Shown here: positions 16,873 to 26,345 of the stretch, in pieces
How the letters are laid out: every line of letters begins with the position of its first letter
Position numbering within the stretch: the stretch's first letter is position 1
Source: Chitinophaga sancti
GTDB lineage: Bacteria > Bacteroidota > Bacteroidia > Chitinophagales > Chitinophagaceae
NCBI RefSeq assembly: GCF_034424315.1
Contig: NZ_CP139972.1
Coordinates: 2,170,001 to 2,234,000, forward strand
DNA length: 64,000 nt
Direction of reading: 5' to 3'
Made by a program: the position numbers and the translations under genes
The notes under the pieces: model-generated
What the model was told of the DNA's origin: nothing
The model's input: only the letters and a program-made list of their open reading frames with translations
Databases searched by the model: none

Positions 16873-19323
16873 TTATTCTAAAATGATATTACATTCTTCG
16901 CTGATCGCTTCATATTTTTCACACCAGCTCAACCAATGATCCAGTTCCGGTTCCATCAGAGGCGCATCCTCTTCACCTCTGAACAGGGCCGCCGTGCCTC
17001 CTTTTAGTTCCAGTTGATATTTCAGGTCGTCGATCCATTCCTGCCAGTATCTGACATCCCCCCTTTCATTGTAGACATAATCCCATAATTGCGCCTGGTG
17101 TATACGGGCTGCATGTAAGGCAACTATTTCTGCTTTCTTCAATGCTTCTGCTATCTTTTTCAATGCTGCTTCCTCTTCTTCATCTGCATCTGTAAAGTAT
17201 TTTGGGAATACCCCAAATGGATGCATCAGTTCATTCAGGATGTCCAGGTCTTTGACATGCATACCTGCAATGATAAAAGAACCGACCCCTGCATCCAGTC
17301 TTAACAAAGCGCCTCCCCGATCCATGAGCATGCCGTTCAGTCCGCACATAAATAATTTATCGATCGGGTCTTTTACAAAGCGTTCATGCAATTGAATGTT
17401 TACTCCCCAGTAGTAATCCAGGACACTATTCAGATCATCTATGCTCTCTGACAATGGAACTGATCTCGTGATCTCTCCTGCCAATCCTGCTGTGATCAAG
17501 CCATCCAGCAGTGCAGCACCGGTAAGCCAATACGGGCTGTCAGCCAGGCCACGGTGCTCACTTTCTTCAGGATACCTTGTAAAGATGTAAGCATATGGAT
17601 ATTCCGCAGCATACAATACCCTGTTAAATACAGCAATGGCCAACCCCTGGAAAACCGTTTCATCCGCTGTGTTCCTGAACATCCAGATGAGTTGCCAGAG
17701 CTTGTCTTTATCGATCGTTTTTTTCAGTTTATTATTCCAGGTGATCTTCCTGTTTACATAGTTTTCAGCAATAGAAAATACTTTCAGCACCTCATCCTCC
17801 ATATCGGCAGGCGCGCTTACCCAATTTTCATCTTCATCTTCTACCAGGGCGCCCACTGTATTATCTTCCCTGATGTAATAGAAAAAGTTCTTTTCATCGT
17901 CTGTATGAATGGCGGTGATAGAACTGGGTACCTGCTCACCGTCTTCATCGATCTCTCCTCCCCTGTTCAGGGCAATGTGCCAGCCATCTTCATTGATGGC
18001 TACACGGGTATGATCCGGGCCAAACAAGGGTGCATTCAGCAGCCTGGAGAAGTCTTGCAGGGTGATCACACTACGTTGTACAATGGGCTTGAGTAAGGGA
18101 ATACCTTCCCTGGCTACACTATAATACAGGAACCATTCTTCCTGATCGAATAATTCATCGATCACTTTTTCTTTGATGATCTCTTTATCATCGTCACCAT
18201 TAAAATCAAGCACCTTTACACCTGCGAAATCCTCAAACTGAAAACGGTAATCATCAGCTATCACTACCGGTGCCCATACATAGGAATGGCTGGTAAATTC
18301 CCCGTGGTTATAAATCCCCATCAGCAGCTCCTGCACAGCCACATAACCAGTTACATAGATGAGCTGTCCGCCTACGATGATGTTCTTTGCTTTCAGGTTG
18401 CCCAATACGACCAGGGAGCAGGCACCATCTGTATTTTCATTGAGGATATTGCCATTTACAATGAGGTCTCCGGCTACGACGATACCGAAGTAGGCCGGGT
18501 CATCCAGGTCCAGTGATTCCAGTACGGTAGTACCATCAAATAAGAGGAATTTCAGCTCATCGCGTTCCGGCATTTTTTCTGCCAGGGCCATGGGATAGTC
18601 TTCGTACCAGGCAGGTAAATGCTGCAACAGTGGTTTGATACTATCGAAGCCGACTACCTGTGGAGCAGGGTTATTGTTGGCCGAAATGTGTCTCAGTCCG
18701 GGTTTAAAGATGAGTGTTCCATCCTGTAATAATTTCAGGAAGCGAACATCGCCGGCAAAGAGGTAATGATCTTCATCCAGCAATTGCGCTGCGACTTCCG
18801 GCAGGAGAATGCTTTTCCAGGAGCTGTAATCAGCAGCAGGGATCTGCCATCCACGGCAAAAGGTAGCGGCATCGATCTTTCCTTTGATGCTGGCACCGTG
18901 ATCGTCGATGATCAGTAGTGTTGCATGCAGATCTCCCCCGATCTCGATAGTACCATGGTTGTAATACGCGACCATCACATCGGCAACAGTGAGGTTTCCT
19001 CCTACAATGATCTCCGCACAGCCTGCAGCCAGGCGGGTACAATCCAGGGATCCGCTTACCAGCAAAAAGCAACTGTAAGTATCCAGTTCAAAATCGATAA
19101 TGGGGGCGTGTACGCTCAGGTTTCCGTTTACGACAATGCCTGCAATGTTTTGTTCAGTATACAGGTCATGCAGGTCTAAAAATTCGTTCAGTACAGTGTC
19201 GCCATCATAGATCCTGATTTCCAGGGTGTCCAGGTATTCATCGAACAAATCATAATCAGTTGACAGGGCATCTAACAAATCAGTTTCCAGGGCTTGCCTG
19301 AGTGGCATGGTTTTGAAGCTCAC
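16873..19323 (-). CDS. large cytoplasmic protein with two polymer-type beta-solenoid segments
   Basis: 816 residues, very acidic, no signal peptide or membrane segment. Two regions (residues about 55-165 and 265-360) are built from short repeats of the kind IVVNGNLSVHAPI, IIVGGNLTVADVM, TIEIGGDLHATLL, IVVAGDLIVNGNI and LVVLGNLKAKNII. These V.G.L....I steps resemble the beta-helix of bactofilins and other polymer-forming proteins. The second half is helical and acidic without a recognised domain. I cannot name the family; a scaffold or binding role is only an inference. It is a single gene with its own terminator and is divergent from the esterase gene at 19372. Confidence 0.8.
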   Translation of the reverse strand: MSFKTMPLRQALETDLLDALSTDYDLFDEYLDTLEIRIYDGDTVLNEFLDLHDLYTEQNIAGIVVNGNLSVHAPIIDFELDTYSCFLLVSGSLDCTRLAAGCAEIIVGGNLTVADVMVAYYNHGTIEIGGDLHATLLIIDDHGASIKGKIDAATFCRGWQIPAADYSSWKSILLPEVAAQLLDEDHYLFAGDVRFLKLLQDGTLIFKPGLRHISANNNPAPQVVGFDSIKPLLQHLPAWYEDYPMALAEKMPERDELKFLLFDGTTVLESLDLDDPAYFGIVVAGDLIVNGNILNENTDGACSLVVLGNLKAKNIIVGGQLIYVTGYVAVQELLMGIYNHGEFTSHSYVWAPVVIADDYRFQFEDFAGVKVLDFNGDDDKEIIKEKVIDELFDQEEWFLYYSVAREGIPLLKPIVQRSVITLQDFSRLLNAPLFGPDHTRVAINEDGWHIALNRGGEIDEDGEQVPSSITAIHTDDEKNFFYYIREDNTVGALVEDEDENWVSAPADMEDEVLKVFSIAENYVNRKITWNNKLKKTIDKDKLWQLIWMFRNTADETVFQGLAIAVFNRVLYAAEYPYAYIFTRYPEESEHRGLADSPYWLTGAALLDGLITAGLAGEITRSVPLSESIDDLNSVLDYYWGVNIQLHERFVKDPIDKLFMCGLNGMLMDRGGALLRLDAGVGSFIIAGMHVKDLDILNELMHPFGVFPKYFTDADEEEEAALKKIAEALKKAEIVALHAARIHQAQLWDYVYNERGDVRYWQEWIDDLKYQLELKGGTAALFRGEEDAPLMEPELDHWLSWCEKYEAISEECNIILE

Positions 19324-19371
19324 AATAATGGTTTTTATAGGCTGTGAAAATAAATGTTTTAAATTTATGCC

Positions 19372-20643
19372 ATGAGATGTTTTTTGCTCCTGTTATTGTT
19401 GCAGGCAAGTGCCTGTAGCAGTCATGAATCCTTCCCTACCGGGAAAGTCGTGGACACCGTAGCCTGTAAGGCCGATCCATCGCAGACGTACGCTGTCTAC
19501 GTTCCCTCCAATAATAATGGAGCGGTTATTTATTGCTTCGATGCGCATGGTGCCGGGGCATTGCCACTGAATAACTATAAATCCCTGGCAGACAAGTATG
19601 GATACATCCTGGTGGGTAGTAATAATTCTAAGAACGGGAATGACTGGAGCACTACCGAAAACATCTGGCAGGCATTGGTAAAAGATACGCGGGAGCGATT
19701 ACCTGTCGATACCAGCCATGTGTATACACTGGGATTTTCTGGCGGAGCAAAGGTAGCGGGTTATGTGGCCCTGAATCACCCGGGTATTAAATCAGTGATT
19801 GTCAATGGGGCGGGTTTACCGGATGGTACCCCTCCGGGCAATTTTCCTTTTACGTATACTACGCTGGCGGGTGAGGGTGACCTGAACCTGACCGACCTGC
19901 TGGCCTATGACCAGGCTTTGAATAAAACGGCCACCAAACATCACCTCATTTCTTACAAGGGGAAACATGAATGGGCACCGGCTACGGCAATGGACATCGC
20001 ATTTGGAGGCTTAAAAGCGGATGAAAGTCTTGCGCCTACGGATTTAATGCCAAAGACCAGGACCAGGATGGAAATGGCCGTACAGGCCAACCAGTTCCTG
20101 AGAGCGGAAATGGAATGCAGGTTGTGGCTGAGTTACAGCCCGAATGATGCTTTCTTTAAAAACCAGCTGGAAATTATTACCGGCAATCCTGCATATAAAG
20201 CTCAGGCAAAGGAGCAGCTGGCGGTATTGGTAAAAGAACAGAAAACCAAGGAAGATTATAGCGCCAACCTGGGCACAAACGATAGTACTTACTGGCCGGG
20301 CGTCATAAAAGGACTGAATGCGGGGGCGGCATTGCCAACGCTGGAAGGGCCTATGAACCAGCGATTACTGGCTTATCTGTCATTGATGTTTTATTCCGTG
20401 AGCAATCACTACCTGGCCAGTCATGCAGATGCGGTGGCCAGGCATTTTGTTGACCTCTATAAACTGGCTGATCCTGCCAATAGTGAAACATATTATATGT
20501 CTGCAATGCTGTATGCCCGTGCGGGAGATACAGGAAATGCGATGAAGGAAATGAACCTGGCCATGAAAAACGGGTTTAAGGATAAGGAGCGGTTTAAACA
20601 ACAGGCGGAATTTCAGGCTATCAAAGAATCCTTGAAGTGGTAA
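19372..20643 (+). CDS. lipoprotein with alpha/beta-hydrolase domain and C-terminal TPR-like region
   Basis: 423 residues. A hydrophobic signal ends in ASAC (Cys15), so it is probably a lipoprotein. Residues 35-215 look like an alpha/beta hydrolase: strand-rich start, YCFDAHG, and the nucleophile elbow GFSGGAKVAG with Ser123; a His that could complete the triad lies in KGKHEWAPA (about 205). The C-terminal part, after about 330, has helical TPR-like repeats (YYMSAMLYARAGDTGNAMKEMN). The substrate is unknown. Single-gene unit with a strong terminator. Confidence 0.8.
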   Translation: MRCFLLLLLLQASACSSHESFPTGKVVDTVACKADPSQTYAVYVPSNNNGAVIYCFDAHGAGALPLNNYKSLADKYGYILVGSNNSKNGNDWSTTENIWQALVKDTRERLPVDTSHVYTLGFSGGAKVAGYVALNHPGIKSVIVNGAGLPDGTPPGNFPFTYTTLAGEGDLNLTDLLAYDQALNKTATKHHLISYKGKHEWAPATAMDIAFGGLKADESLAPTDLMPKTRTRMEMAVQANQFLRAEMECRLWLSYSPNDAFFKNQLEIITGNPAYKAQAKEQLAVLVKEQKTKEDYSANLGTNDSTYWPGVIKGLNAGAALPTLEGPMNQRLLAYLSLMFYSVSNHYLASHADAVARHFVDLYKLADPANSETYYMSAMLYARAGDTGNAMKEMNLAMKNGFKDKERFKQQAEFQAIKESLKW

Positions 20644-20654
20644 TGAAGCTGTTT

Positions 20655-20690
20655 ACTCCGGCAGAGAATTCTCTGCCGGAGTTTTTTATT
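20655..20690 (+). terminator. rho-independent terminator
   Basis: A perfect 14-bp palindrome (ACTCCGGCAGAGAA and its complement; effective loop 4 bases) followed by TTTTTATTTTAT, 12 bases after the hydrolase stop. Confidence 0.85.
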
Positions 20691-20762
20691 TTATGAGGAT
20701 CACCGGGAACGGATTTTGGCCAGTGGGGGAATGGTATTGAACCTACAGGAGTAAATATCCGC

Positions 20763-21677
20763 TTAGCCATGTTTTCCCAAAAGCTGATCAGCTAAGATCC
20801 CCCATTTAAGATCATATGCAGAAAGGCTTAAGCGATTTATATCCATGTGCTCCAGCACATAATCCGTAATAATAGCTGCAATCACAATCATGTCTACACG
20901 CAGGGAGATCAGGCCTTTCATACCGGCTCTTTCCTGGTGGGTAGAGGTAATTAAATGTTTCGAGAGAGTTTTGTATTGATCTATATCAAGACTTGCAGAT
21001 GGTACGCCGCTTATTTCATTCCCATCATTCAATAAAGCCGCAAAGGATTCAAACGCGCCGGCAGATCCTACCAATAAAGAAGGTGTATGCGCAGCACAAG
21101 CCACTTTCAAATCTGTCAGTGTGTTATCAAGGAGATTTAAGATAGATCTGTGTTCGTCTTCACCCAGGGGATCGGCGTGAAAATAGGCCTGCATCAATCG
21201 GGCAGCACCAATATTATAACTCTTCTTCCATAGCTCACCCTGCGGATTGCAGATAATGAATTCCGTACTGCCGCCACCGATATCCATCACAAGGGTGGTT
21301 TGTTGTATTAACCCCGTAGCCATGACACCTTTGAATATATACCCCGCTTCTGCTTCGCCACTGATCACTTCTATATGAATGCCGGTTTCCGCTGCTTTAT
21401 CTACAAACTCCTGTCCGTTCTCCGCACTACGCACTGCCGATGTAGCCACGGCTTTGACAACATCTGCCTGGTAACTATCGATAGTGGCTTTGAACTGGCT
21501 CAATGTACGAATTCCTCTTTCCATTGCCTCCGGAATAATGATATGCTGATTGATCCTCCCCTGCCCTAACAACACGGGTACAGTCGTTTTATACAGGATC
21601 TTATCTATTCCTTCCGCTATCAGCAAATGAAATGTATTGGTTCCAAGGTCTATAACTGCAAGTCTCATATCATCCAC
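20763..21677 (-). CDS. Ppx/GppA-family phosphatase (exopolyphosphatase-like, short form)
   Basis: 304 residues of the ASKHA fold: N-terminal phosphate motif AVIDLGTNTFHLLIAEG (residues 7-23) and second motif VMDIGGGSTEFI (about 138-149), with the catalytic acidic region between. It has only the two N-terminal domains and lacks the HD-like C-terminal half of E. coli Ppx, as is normal for the short forms. It probably removes terminal phosphate from polyphosphate or hydrolyses pppGpp; which of the two cannot be told. It is divergent from the secreted esterase at 21740. Confidence 0.92.
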   Translation of the reverse strand: MDDMRLAVIDLGTNTFHLLIAEGIDKILYKTTVPVLLGQGRINQHIIIPEAMERGIRTLSQFKATIDSYQADVVKAVATSAVRSAENGQEFVDKAAETGIHIEVISGEAEAGYIFKGVMATGLIQQTTLVMDIGGGSTEFIICNPQGELWKKSYNIGAARLMQAYFHADPLGEDEHRSILNLLDNTLTDLKVACAAHTPSLLVGSAGAFESFAALLNDGNEISGVPSASLDIDQYKTLSKHLITSTHQERAGMKGLISLRVDMIVIAAIITDYVLEHMDINRLSLSAYDLKWGILADQLLGKHG

Positions 21678-21739
21678 TTTAATTATTGCAAAAGATATAA
21701 AAATTCTCTTTAATTTAGGTAGAAGACACCTATTCTGTT

Positions 21740-23197
21740 ATGAAACTACTTTCCGTTTTTGTTTGCTCAATGCTCTTTTGCATTCAATCTTTTGCCCAAC
21801 GAATCAGCGTCAGTTTTCCTGACAGCCTGCTCTCCACCCCTTTCTCCGGAAGCATTCTCTTTTACTTATCCAAAACGTCCAAAGAGCCCAGGCTGGCTTC
21901 ATCGTTGCTGGATAATGCGCCCTGTTTTAGAATGGATGTAGAGAATGTATATCCCGGTGAAACAAGGATGCCTGCATCCCCATTAACTTATCCCGTACCA
22001 TTTAATGACCTGGAACAGGGTGAATATTATATACAGGTGGTATGGGATCGCAACCTGGGTGGGCAGTTCATCGGACAATCACCAGGCAATTTGTACAGCG
22101 CTCCACAAAAAATCGCTCTCCGCCGGGAACGTCAGCAAATCATTCATATCGTAGCGGACAAGGTTATTCCTGCCTACACTTTCAAAGAGAATGAATACCT
22201 GAAGGAGTTCATAGTACCTTCTGCTTTACTGACTGCATTTCATCATACACCTTATTCACTGAATGCGGCGATCCGGTTACCGAAGGAATATTATACCCAG
22301 CCTAAACGAAAATTCCCTGTGAAGTTTGTCGTATTTGGGTACACCGGCAATTATCATTTATTCTCCGGCTATCCAAACCCAATGGAGCCCATCGATACGG
22401 TTCCCTGCATTGGGGTGTACCTGGATGGGAATTGTCCGCTGGGGCATAGCGTGTATGCGAACAGTGATAACAATGGCCCCTGGTCCGATGCGCTGATCAA
22501 AGAATTCATTCCGCAGCTGGAAAAGCAATATCGCTGTAATGGAGCGCGTTTCCTGCATGGGCATAGTAGTGGCGGATGGACCGTGTTATGGTTGCAGACA
22601 CAATATCCTGAGCAGTTTATGGCCTGCTGGTCCAGTTCTCCTGACCCGGTAGATTTTCATAGTTTTATGAAGGTGGACATGTATGCGCATGAGAACATGT
22701 TTTATGACAAGGATAGTACCTTGAGACCTTTAGGCACGATCGCCGGGCAAATACCATGGATCTATTTACGCAATGCCTACCAGATGGAAGCAGTGATAAA
22801 CAGGGGTGAACAAATGCATTCATTTGATGCCGTGTTTGGGCCTAAAGGCGCAGATGGAATTCCCATGCGGATAGTAGATGCCAGGACCGGGGAGATAGAC
22901 ACAACGGTGTTTAATCACTGGAAGCAATATGATATTACAGCCTACCTGCAGCAGCACTGGGAACAGATTGGAGGAAAACTGAATAGTAAAATAAGGATCA
23001 CGGTGGGCAACCAGGATAACTTTTTGCTGAACTACCCGATCAGGTTAATGGAGGAGAAGATGAAAAAACTCAATGCTGATATTGAATTCGGGTACTATAC
23101 CGGGGATCATTTTACGGTACAGTCGCAGCAGTGGTTAAAAGATGGAAATGCGTTTATGGAGAGCAGGTATGTAGAATGGTTAAAAAAACAAAAATAA
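21740..23197 (+). CDS. secreted esterase-like alpha/beta hydrolase
   Basis: 485 residues with a signal peptide (LLSVFVCSMLFCIQSFAQ). An N-terminal beta domain (25-130) is followed by an esterase-type alpha/beta hydrolase: oxyanion/strand region VKFVVFGYTGNYHLF, nucleophile motif HGHSSGGWTV (near residue 275), and a late His in YYTGDHFTVQ. The layout recalls the putative esterase (EstD/Fes-like) family of Bacteroidota exported enzymes. It is followed by the inverted-repeat element at 23203 and is convergent with the alcohol dehydrogenase gene. Confidence 0.85.
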   Translation: MKLLSVFVCSMLFCIQSFAQRISVSFPDSLLSTPFSGSILFYLSKTSKEPRLASSLLDNAPCFRMDVENVYPGETRMPASPLTYPVPFNDLEQGEYYIQVVWDRNLGGQFIGQSPGNLYSAPQKIALRRERQQIIHIVADKVIPAYTFKENEYLKEFIVPSALLTAFHHTPYSLNAAIRLPKEYYTQPKRKFPVKFVVFGYTGNYHLFSGYPNPMEPIDTVPCIGVYLDGNCPLGHSVYANSDNNGPWSDALIKEFIPQLEKQYRCNGARFLHGHSSGGWTVLWLQTQYPEQFMACWSSSPDPVDFHSFMKVDMYAHENMFYDKDSTLRPLGTIAGQIPWIYLRNAYQMEAVINRGEQMHSFDAVFGPKGADGIPMRIVDARTGEIDTTVFNHWKQYDITAYLQQHWEQIGGKLNSKIRITVGNQDNFLLNYPIRLMEEKMKKLNADIEFGYYTGDHFTVQSQQWLKDGNAFMESRYVEWLKKQK

Positions 23198-23202
23198 TCA
23201 GA

Positions 23203-23313
23203 GAGCTTGCACCAAAAGTAATTTGAAGGCATTGAGCATTTCATCAACAAAAATTCTCGCCATCAATGATCCGAATTAAATCCGGGTAGTTTTACTTTTG
23301 GTCCAAGCTCTTT
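23203..23313. repeat. intergenic inverted-repeat element, copy 1
   Basis: The ends are imperfect inverted repeats: GAGCTTGCACCAAAAGTAA on the left and TTACTTTTGGTCCAAGCTC on the right. Internal phrases CAAAAGTAATTTGAAGGCAT and ATCCGGG are shared with the element at 31191-31288. It fills the gap between two convergent genes, so it may act as a two-way terminator or be a REP/MITE-like element. Confidence 0.75.
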
Positions 23314-23317
23314 TACT

Positions 23318-24358
23318 TTATAAGCTACTCATATCGATTACAAACCGATACAGCACATCTCCTTTTTCCAGTCGCTCCATGGCTGTATGGATCTCCTGTA
23401 TTTTGATCACTTCCACATCGGATACGATATTATGTTCCGCGCAGAAGTCCAGCATTTCCTGGGTCTGGGCCAGGCCTCCTGCACCGGAACCGGCCACCAC
23501 CTTATTACCTGCGGCGAGGCTGAATGAAGGGATGGACCAGGGTTTTGCGGGCATCCCCACGTTAATGTAAACACCATTGGTTTTTAATGCGGCGATGTAA
23601 GGATTGATATCGTGATCGGCAGCTACGGTGTCGATCATGAAATGGAAGGAACGTTGTACGGATTTGAATTGCTCTTCGTCGGTAGTGACCACGAAATGAT
23701 GTGCGCCGAGTTTCAAAGCGGCTTCCTTTTTCCGGGCGGAGGTACTGAGTACGGTGACCTCTGCCCCGAATGCTACGGCGAATTTCACGGCCATGTGACC
23801 AAGACCACCTAAGCCCACTACTGCAACTTTATGGCCCTTACCTACCTGCCAGTTGCGCAGAGGAGAATAGGTGGTGATACCTGCGCATAAGAGCGGTGCG
23901 ACACCTTCCAGGGGCAGTGTATCAGCAATATGATGAACGAATTCCTCGCGCACTACGATGAGGTTGGAATAACCACCATAAGCGGGTGTGCCGTCTTTCT
24001 GCAGATTACCATATGTCTGCACGGGACTCACCTGGCAGAATTGCTCCTGGTCATTGCGGCAGTCTTCGCATTCCATGCAGGCATCTACCATTACACCTAC
24101 CCCACCAAGATCTCCAACCTTGAATTTAGTAACATGTGCACCGGCTTCGATCACCCGGCCTACGATCTCATGACCGGGCACCATCGGGAAGATACCGGGA
24201 AACCAGTCGTTCCTGATCATATGCAGGTCTGTGTGGCATACACCACAGTATAATATTTCAATCAGTACATCATGAGACGTAAGGGCTCTTCTTTCGAAGG
24301 TCCAGGGAGAGAGTACTGTGCCGGTTTGCAGGGCGGCGTATCCTTTGGCTGCTATCAT
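23318..24358 (-). CDS. zinc-dependent NAD(P) alcohol dehydrogenase (cinnamyl alcohol dehydrogenase/YahK type)
   Basis: 346 residues of the medium-chain dehydrogenase family. Catalytic zinc ligands Cys38 (in YCGVCHTD) and His63 (GHE) with Cys158 (LLCAG); structural zinc ligands Cys94, Cys97, Cys100 and Cys108; cofactor motif GLGGLGH near 180. Length and the CGVCHTDLH signature fit the YahK/CAD-like group that reduces aldehydes with NADPH in the cytoplasm. Single gene; the physiological substrate is unknown. Confidence 0.93.
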   Translation of the reverse strand: MIAAKGYAALQTGTVLSPWTFERRALTSHDVLIEILYCGVCHTDLHMIRNDWFPGIFPMVPGHEIVGRVIEAGAHVTKFKVGDLGGVGVMVDACMECEDCRNDQEQFCQVSPVQTYGNLQKDGTPAYGGYSNLIVVREEFVHHIADTLPLEGVAPLLCAGITTYSPLRNWQVGKGHKVAVVGLGGLGHMAVKFAVAFGAEVTVLSTSARKKEAALKLGAHHFVVTTDEEQFKSVQRSFHFMIDTVAADHDINPYIAALKTNGVYINVGMPAKPWSIPSFSLAAGNKVVAGSGAGGLAQTQEMLDFCAEHNIVSDVEVIKIQEIHTAMERLEKGDVLYRFVIDMSSL

Positions 24359-24565
24359 ATATCAGGTTTTAGGTCAAAGTTAGGATGGGGCCATTCGGGA
24401 GAATTCAATTATTCAAAGTGAAAATTATAGTTTTCAAACAAAACAACAGGTTGCAGGGGCTTAGTAGTACAATAAGTTTGCAATGAGCCGCATGGAATGA
24501 CAATGCAGGAATTCTTTGACAGGTGCCAGGAGGAGTGACCCTTCGAAAATATTTTCAGATACCCC

Positions 24566-24600
24566 TGACATAGGGCTGTCATATCCCCCTGATAGCTTTG
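24566..24600 (+). promoter_or_regulatory. operator-like repeat and -7 element upstream of the small ORF/YdeI pair
   Basis: An inverted repeat TGACA-N6-TGTCA (24566-24581) is followed by TAGCTTTG (24593-24600), which fits the Bacteroidota -7 consensus TAnnTTTG. The first start codon is 20 bases further on (24620). No clear -33 TTTG is seen, which may mean that an activator is needed. The 200 bases upstream of this (24359-24565) show no gene. Confidence 0.5.
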
Positions 24601-24619
24601 TGGTATAAACCAAAAGTTA

Positions 24620-24766
24620 ATGATCACTCAATTTGCACACTTAAACCGGATGAGCGTAGCCATCACATTTGTAGCCTATTTTATGCCGGGGGCCCGGCTG
24701 ATCAGCGGTAGCTATCGCCTGGTGGGCATCCTTATTGTCAATTTGACCTTAATAGCGAAGAAGTAA
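24620..24766 (+). CDS. 48-aa hydrophobic small protein upstream of ydeI-like gene
   Basis: An open frame of 48 codons, ATG at 24620, with two hydrophobic stretches (VAITFVAYFMPG and YRLVGILIVNLTLIAKK), ending TAATG so that its stop shares a base with the next start. The position directly behind a promoter-like sequence and the overlap suggest translational coupling. I know no homologue; the product would be a tiny membrane protein. It could also be a leader without function. Confidence 0.45.
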   Translation: MITQFAHLNRMSVAITFVAYFMPGARLISGSYRLVGILIVNLTLIAKK

Positions 24767-25311
24767 TGGAAGCAGTTACCTTTTGTCCGGCGAACCGGCA
24801 GGAATGGCGGCAGTGGCTCCAGGAAAACCATGAAAATGCGGCTTCTGTGTGGCTGGTTTATTACAAAAAAAAGGCGAATCGCGCTACGCTCAGCTGGAGT
24901 GAGGCTGTAGATGAAGCCCTTTGTTTTGGATGGATTGACAGTACCGCCCGGCCTATTGACGAAGAAAAATTTATGCAATTCTTCACGAAGCGAAAAGCGG
25001 GCAGTGCCTGGTCAAAGATCAACAAAGAAAAAGTAAAGCGCCTCACGGCTGCCGGGCTGATGATGCCGGCAGGCAGGAAATGCATAGCCCTGGCCCGAAA
25101 AAACGGTAGCTGGTCTATATTGGATGAGGTCGAAGCACTGAAAATTCCTGATGACCTGGAGAAAGCTTTTAAGGCCAGACGTGGTTCAAAGGCTTATTTT
25201 ACAGGTTTAAGCCGGTCGGTGCAAAAAACTTATCTGCAAAAATTGGTACTGGCTAAACGACCGGAAACACGGTTAAAAAGGATTCAGGAAATAGTCAACC
25301 TGGGAGAGTGA
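24766..25311 (+). CDS. YdeI/OmpD-associated family protein
   Basis: 181 residues matching the YdeI-like plan: N-terminal FCPANRQEWRQWLQENH, the invariant block VWLVYYKKK...LSWSEAVDEALCFGWIDS (residues 28-58), FMQFFTKRKAGSAWSKINKEK, and a C-terminal domain ending in AKRPETRLKRIQEIV. E. coli YdeI has been linked to resistance to antimicrobial peptides; the biochemical role is not established. It is coupled by a 1-base stop/start overlap to the small hydrophobic ORF. Confidence 0.9.
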   Translation: MEAVTFCPANRQEWRQWLQENHENAASVWLVYYKKKANRATLSWSEAVDEALCFGWIDSTARPIDEEKFMQFFTKRKAGSAWSKINKEKVKRLTAAGLMMPAGRKCIALARKNGSWSILDEVEALKIPDDLEKAFKARRGSKAYFTGLSRSVQKTYLQKLVLAKRPETRLKRIQEIVNLGE

Positions 25312-25341
25312 ACGAAGATCGTTTGCTCTCCTTTTATTTTT
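25303..25341 (+). terminator. hairpin with T-rich tail after ydeI-like gene
   Basis: Arms GGAGAG...AACGA and TCGTT...CTCTCC with two mismatches. The left arm overlaps the TGA stop, and CTTTTATTTTTAT follows. Confidence 0.6.
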
Positions 25342-25404
25342 ATCCTCAGAAATTATTAAATGCTATTAAATTAACATACATTTACCCCAAAACATTAACG
25401 TAAA

Positions 25405-26307
25405 TTGTCTTTTTCGTATTACCTCCTACAACTTGTTGCTTACGGCGTAGCACGCTTACCGTTCAGGGTATTGTACCTGCTATCTGACGTAATGTATGTG
25501 CTGCTTTACTACGTTCTTTCTTACAGGAAAAAGGTAGTCATGACCAACCTCCGTACTTCCTTCCCGGAGAAGTCGGAAAAAGAACTGAAAAGGATCTGCA
25601 AGGATTTTTACCATTATCTCTGCGACATGTTCCTGGAAACATTCAAGACGCTTACCATCAGCAGGGAAGACATGGTGAAAAGGTGTGAGTTTACACCAGC
25701 TACCATCGCCCTCTTTAACCAGCTGGCGGAGGATGGCAAGAGTGTCATCCTGGTAATGGGTCACAAGGGGAACTGGGAATGGGCAGGCAATTCGTTCAGT
25801 ATTCTGCTCAAACAACAACTGTATGTCATTTACCATCCGCTGTCCAACAAGGGTATGGATGCCCTGATGTACAAAATGCGGACCCGCTTTGGCACTAAAC
25901 TGTATGCCATGCAGGATACTTTCCGGGAGATGGTGAAGAACAGGAAAGAGATCAATGCCACCGCATTCATTGCGGATCAGTCACCTCAGCCGGCTACGGC
26001 TCACTGGACAAGGTTCCTGAACCAGGATACACCGGTGTTTAAAGGCACTGAAAAGATCGCGCAGAAAATGAATTACCCCATTGTATACGTGGCCGTGAAC
26101 AAGGTGAAGAGGGGTTATTATTCCGTAGAAGCTTCTATGCTCATCGACGAACCAACCAAACTGGGAGAAGGTGAGATCACAGATATTCATACACAACAAC
26201 TGGAGCGGGATATTATCGCCCAGCCATCTACCTGGCTTTGGTCTCACAGGAGGTGGAAACACAAACGCCAACCACAACCGCAGGAAGAAGCGGTAGCAAG
26301 CATATAA
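25405..26307 (+). CDS. lysophospholipid/lipid A acyltransferase (LpxL/HtrB family)
   Basis: 300 residues, TTG start at 25405 giving the typical N-terminus YYLLQLVAYGVARLPFRVLYLLS with one membrane anchor. The catalytic motif H-x4-E is in MGHKGNWEWAG (about residues 118-128), and YPIVYVAVNKV and PSTWLWSHRRWK are standard blocks of the family. It transfers an acyl chain to a lipid A precursor or to another inner-membrane lipid acceptor. The fatty acid desaturase gene begins 38 bases downstream in the same direction, so the two may form a membrane-lipid operon. Confidence 0.92.
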   Translation: MSFSYYLLQLVAYGVARLPFRVLYLLSDVMYVLLYYVLSYRKKVVMTNLRTSFPEKSEKELKRICKDFYHYLCDMFLETFKTLTISREDMVKRCEFTPATIALFNQLAEDGKSVILVMGHKGNWEWAGNSFSILLKQQLYVIYHPLSNKGMDALMYKMRTRFGTKLYAMQDTFREMVKNRKEINATAFIADQSPQPATAHWTRFLNQDTPVFKGTEKIAQKMNYPIVYVAVNKVKRGYYSVEASMLIDEPTKLGEGEITDIHTQQLERDIIAQPSTWLWSHRRWKHKRQPQPQEEAVASI

Positions 26308-26345
26308 TTTCGATTTACACTACAACGTTAAAATTAAAACAACTT

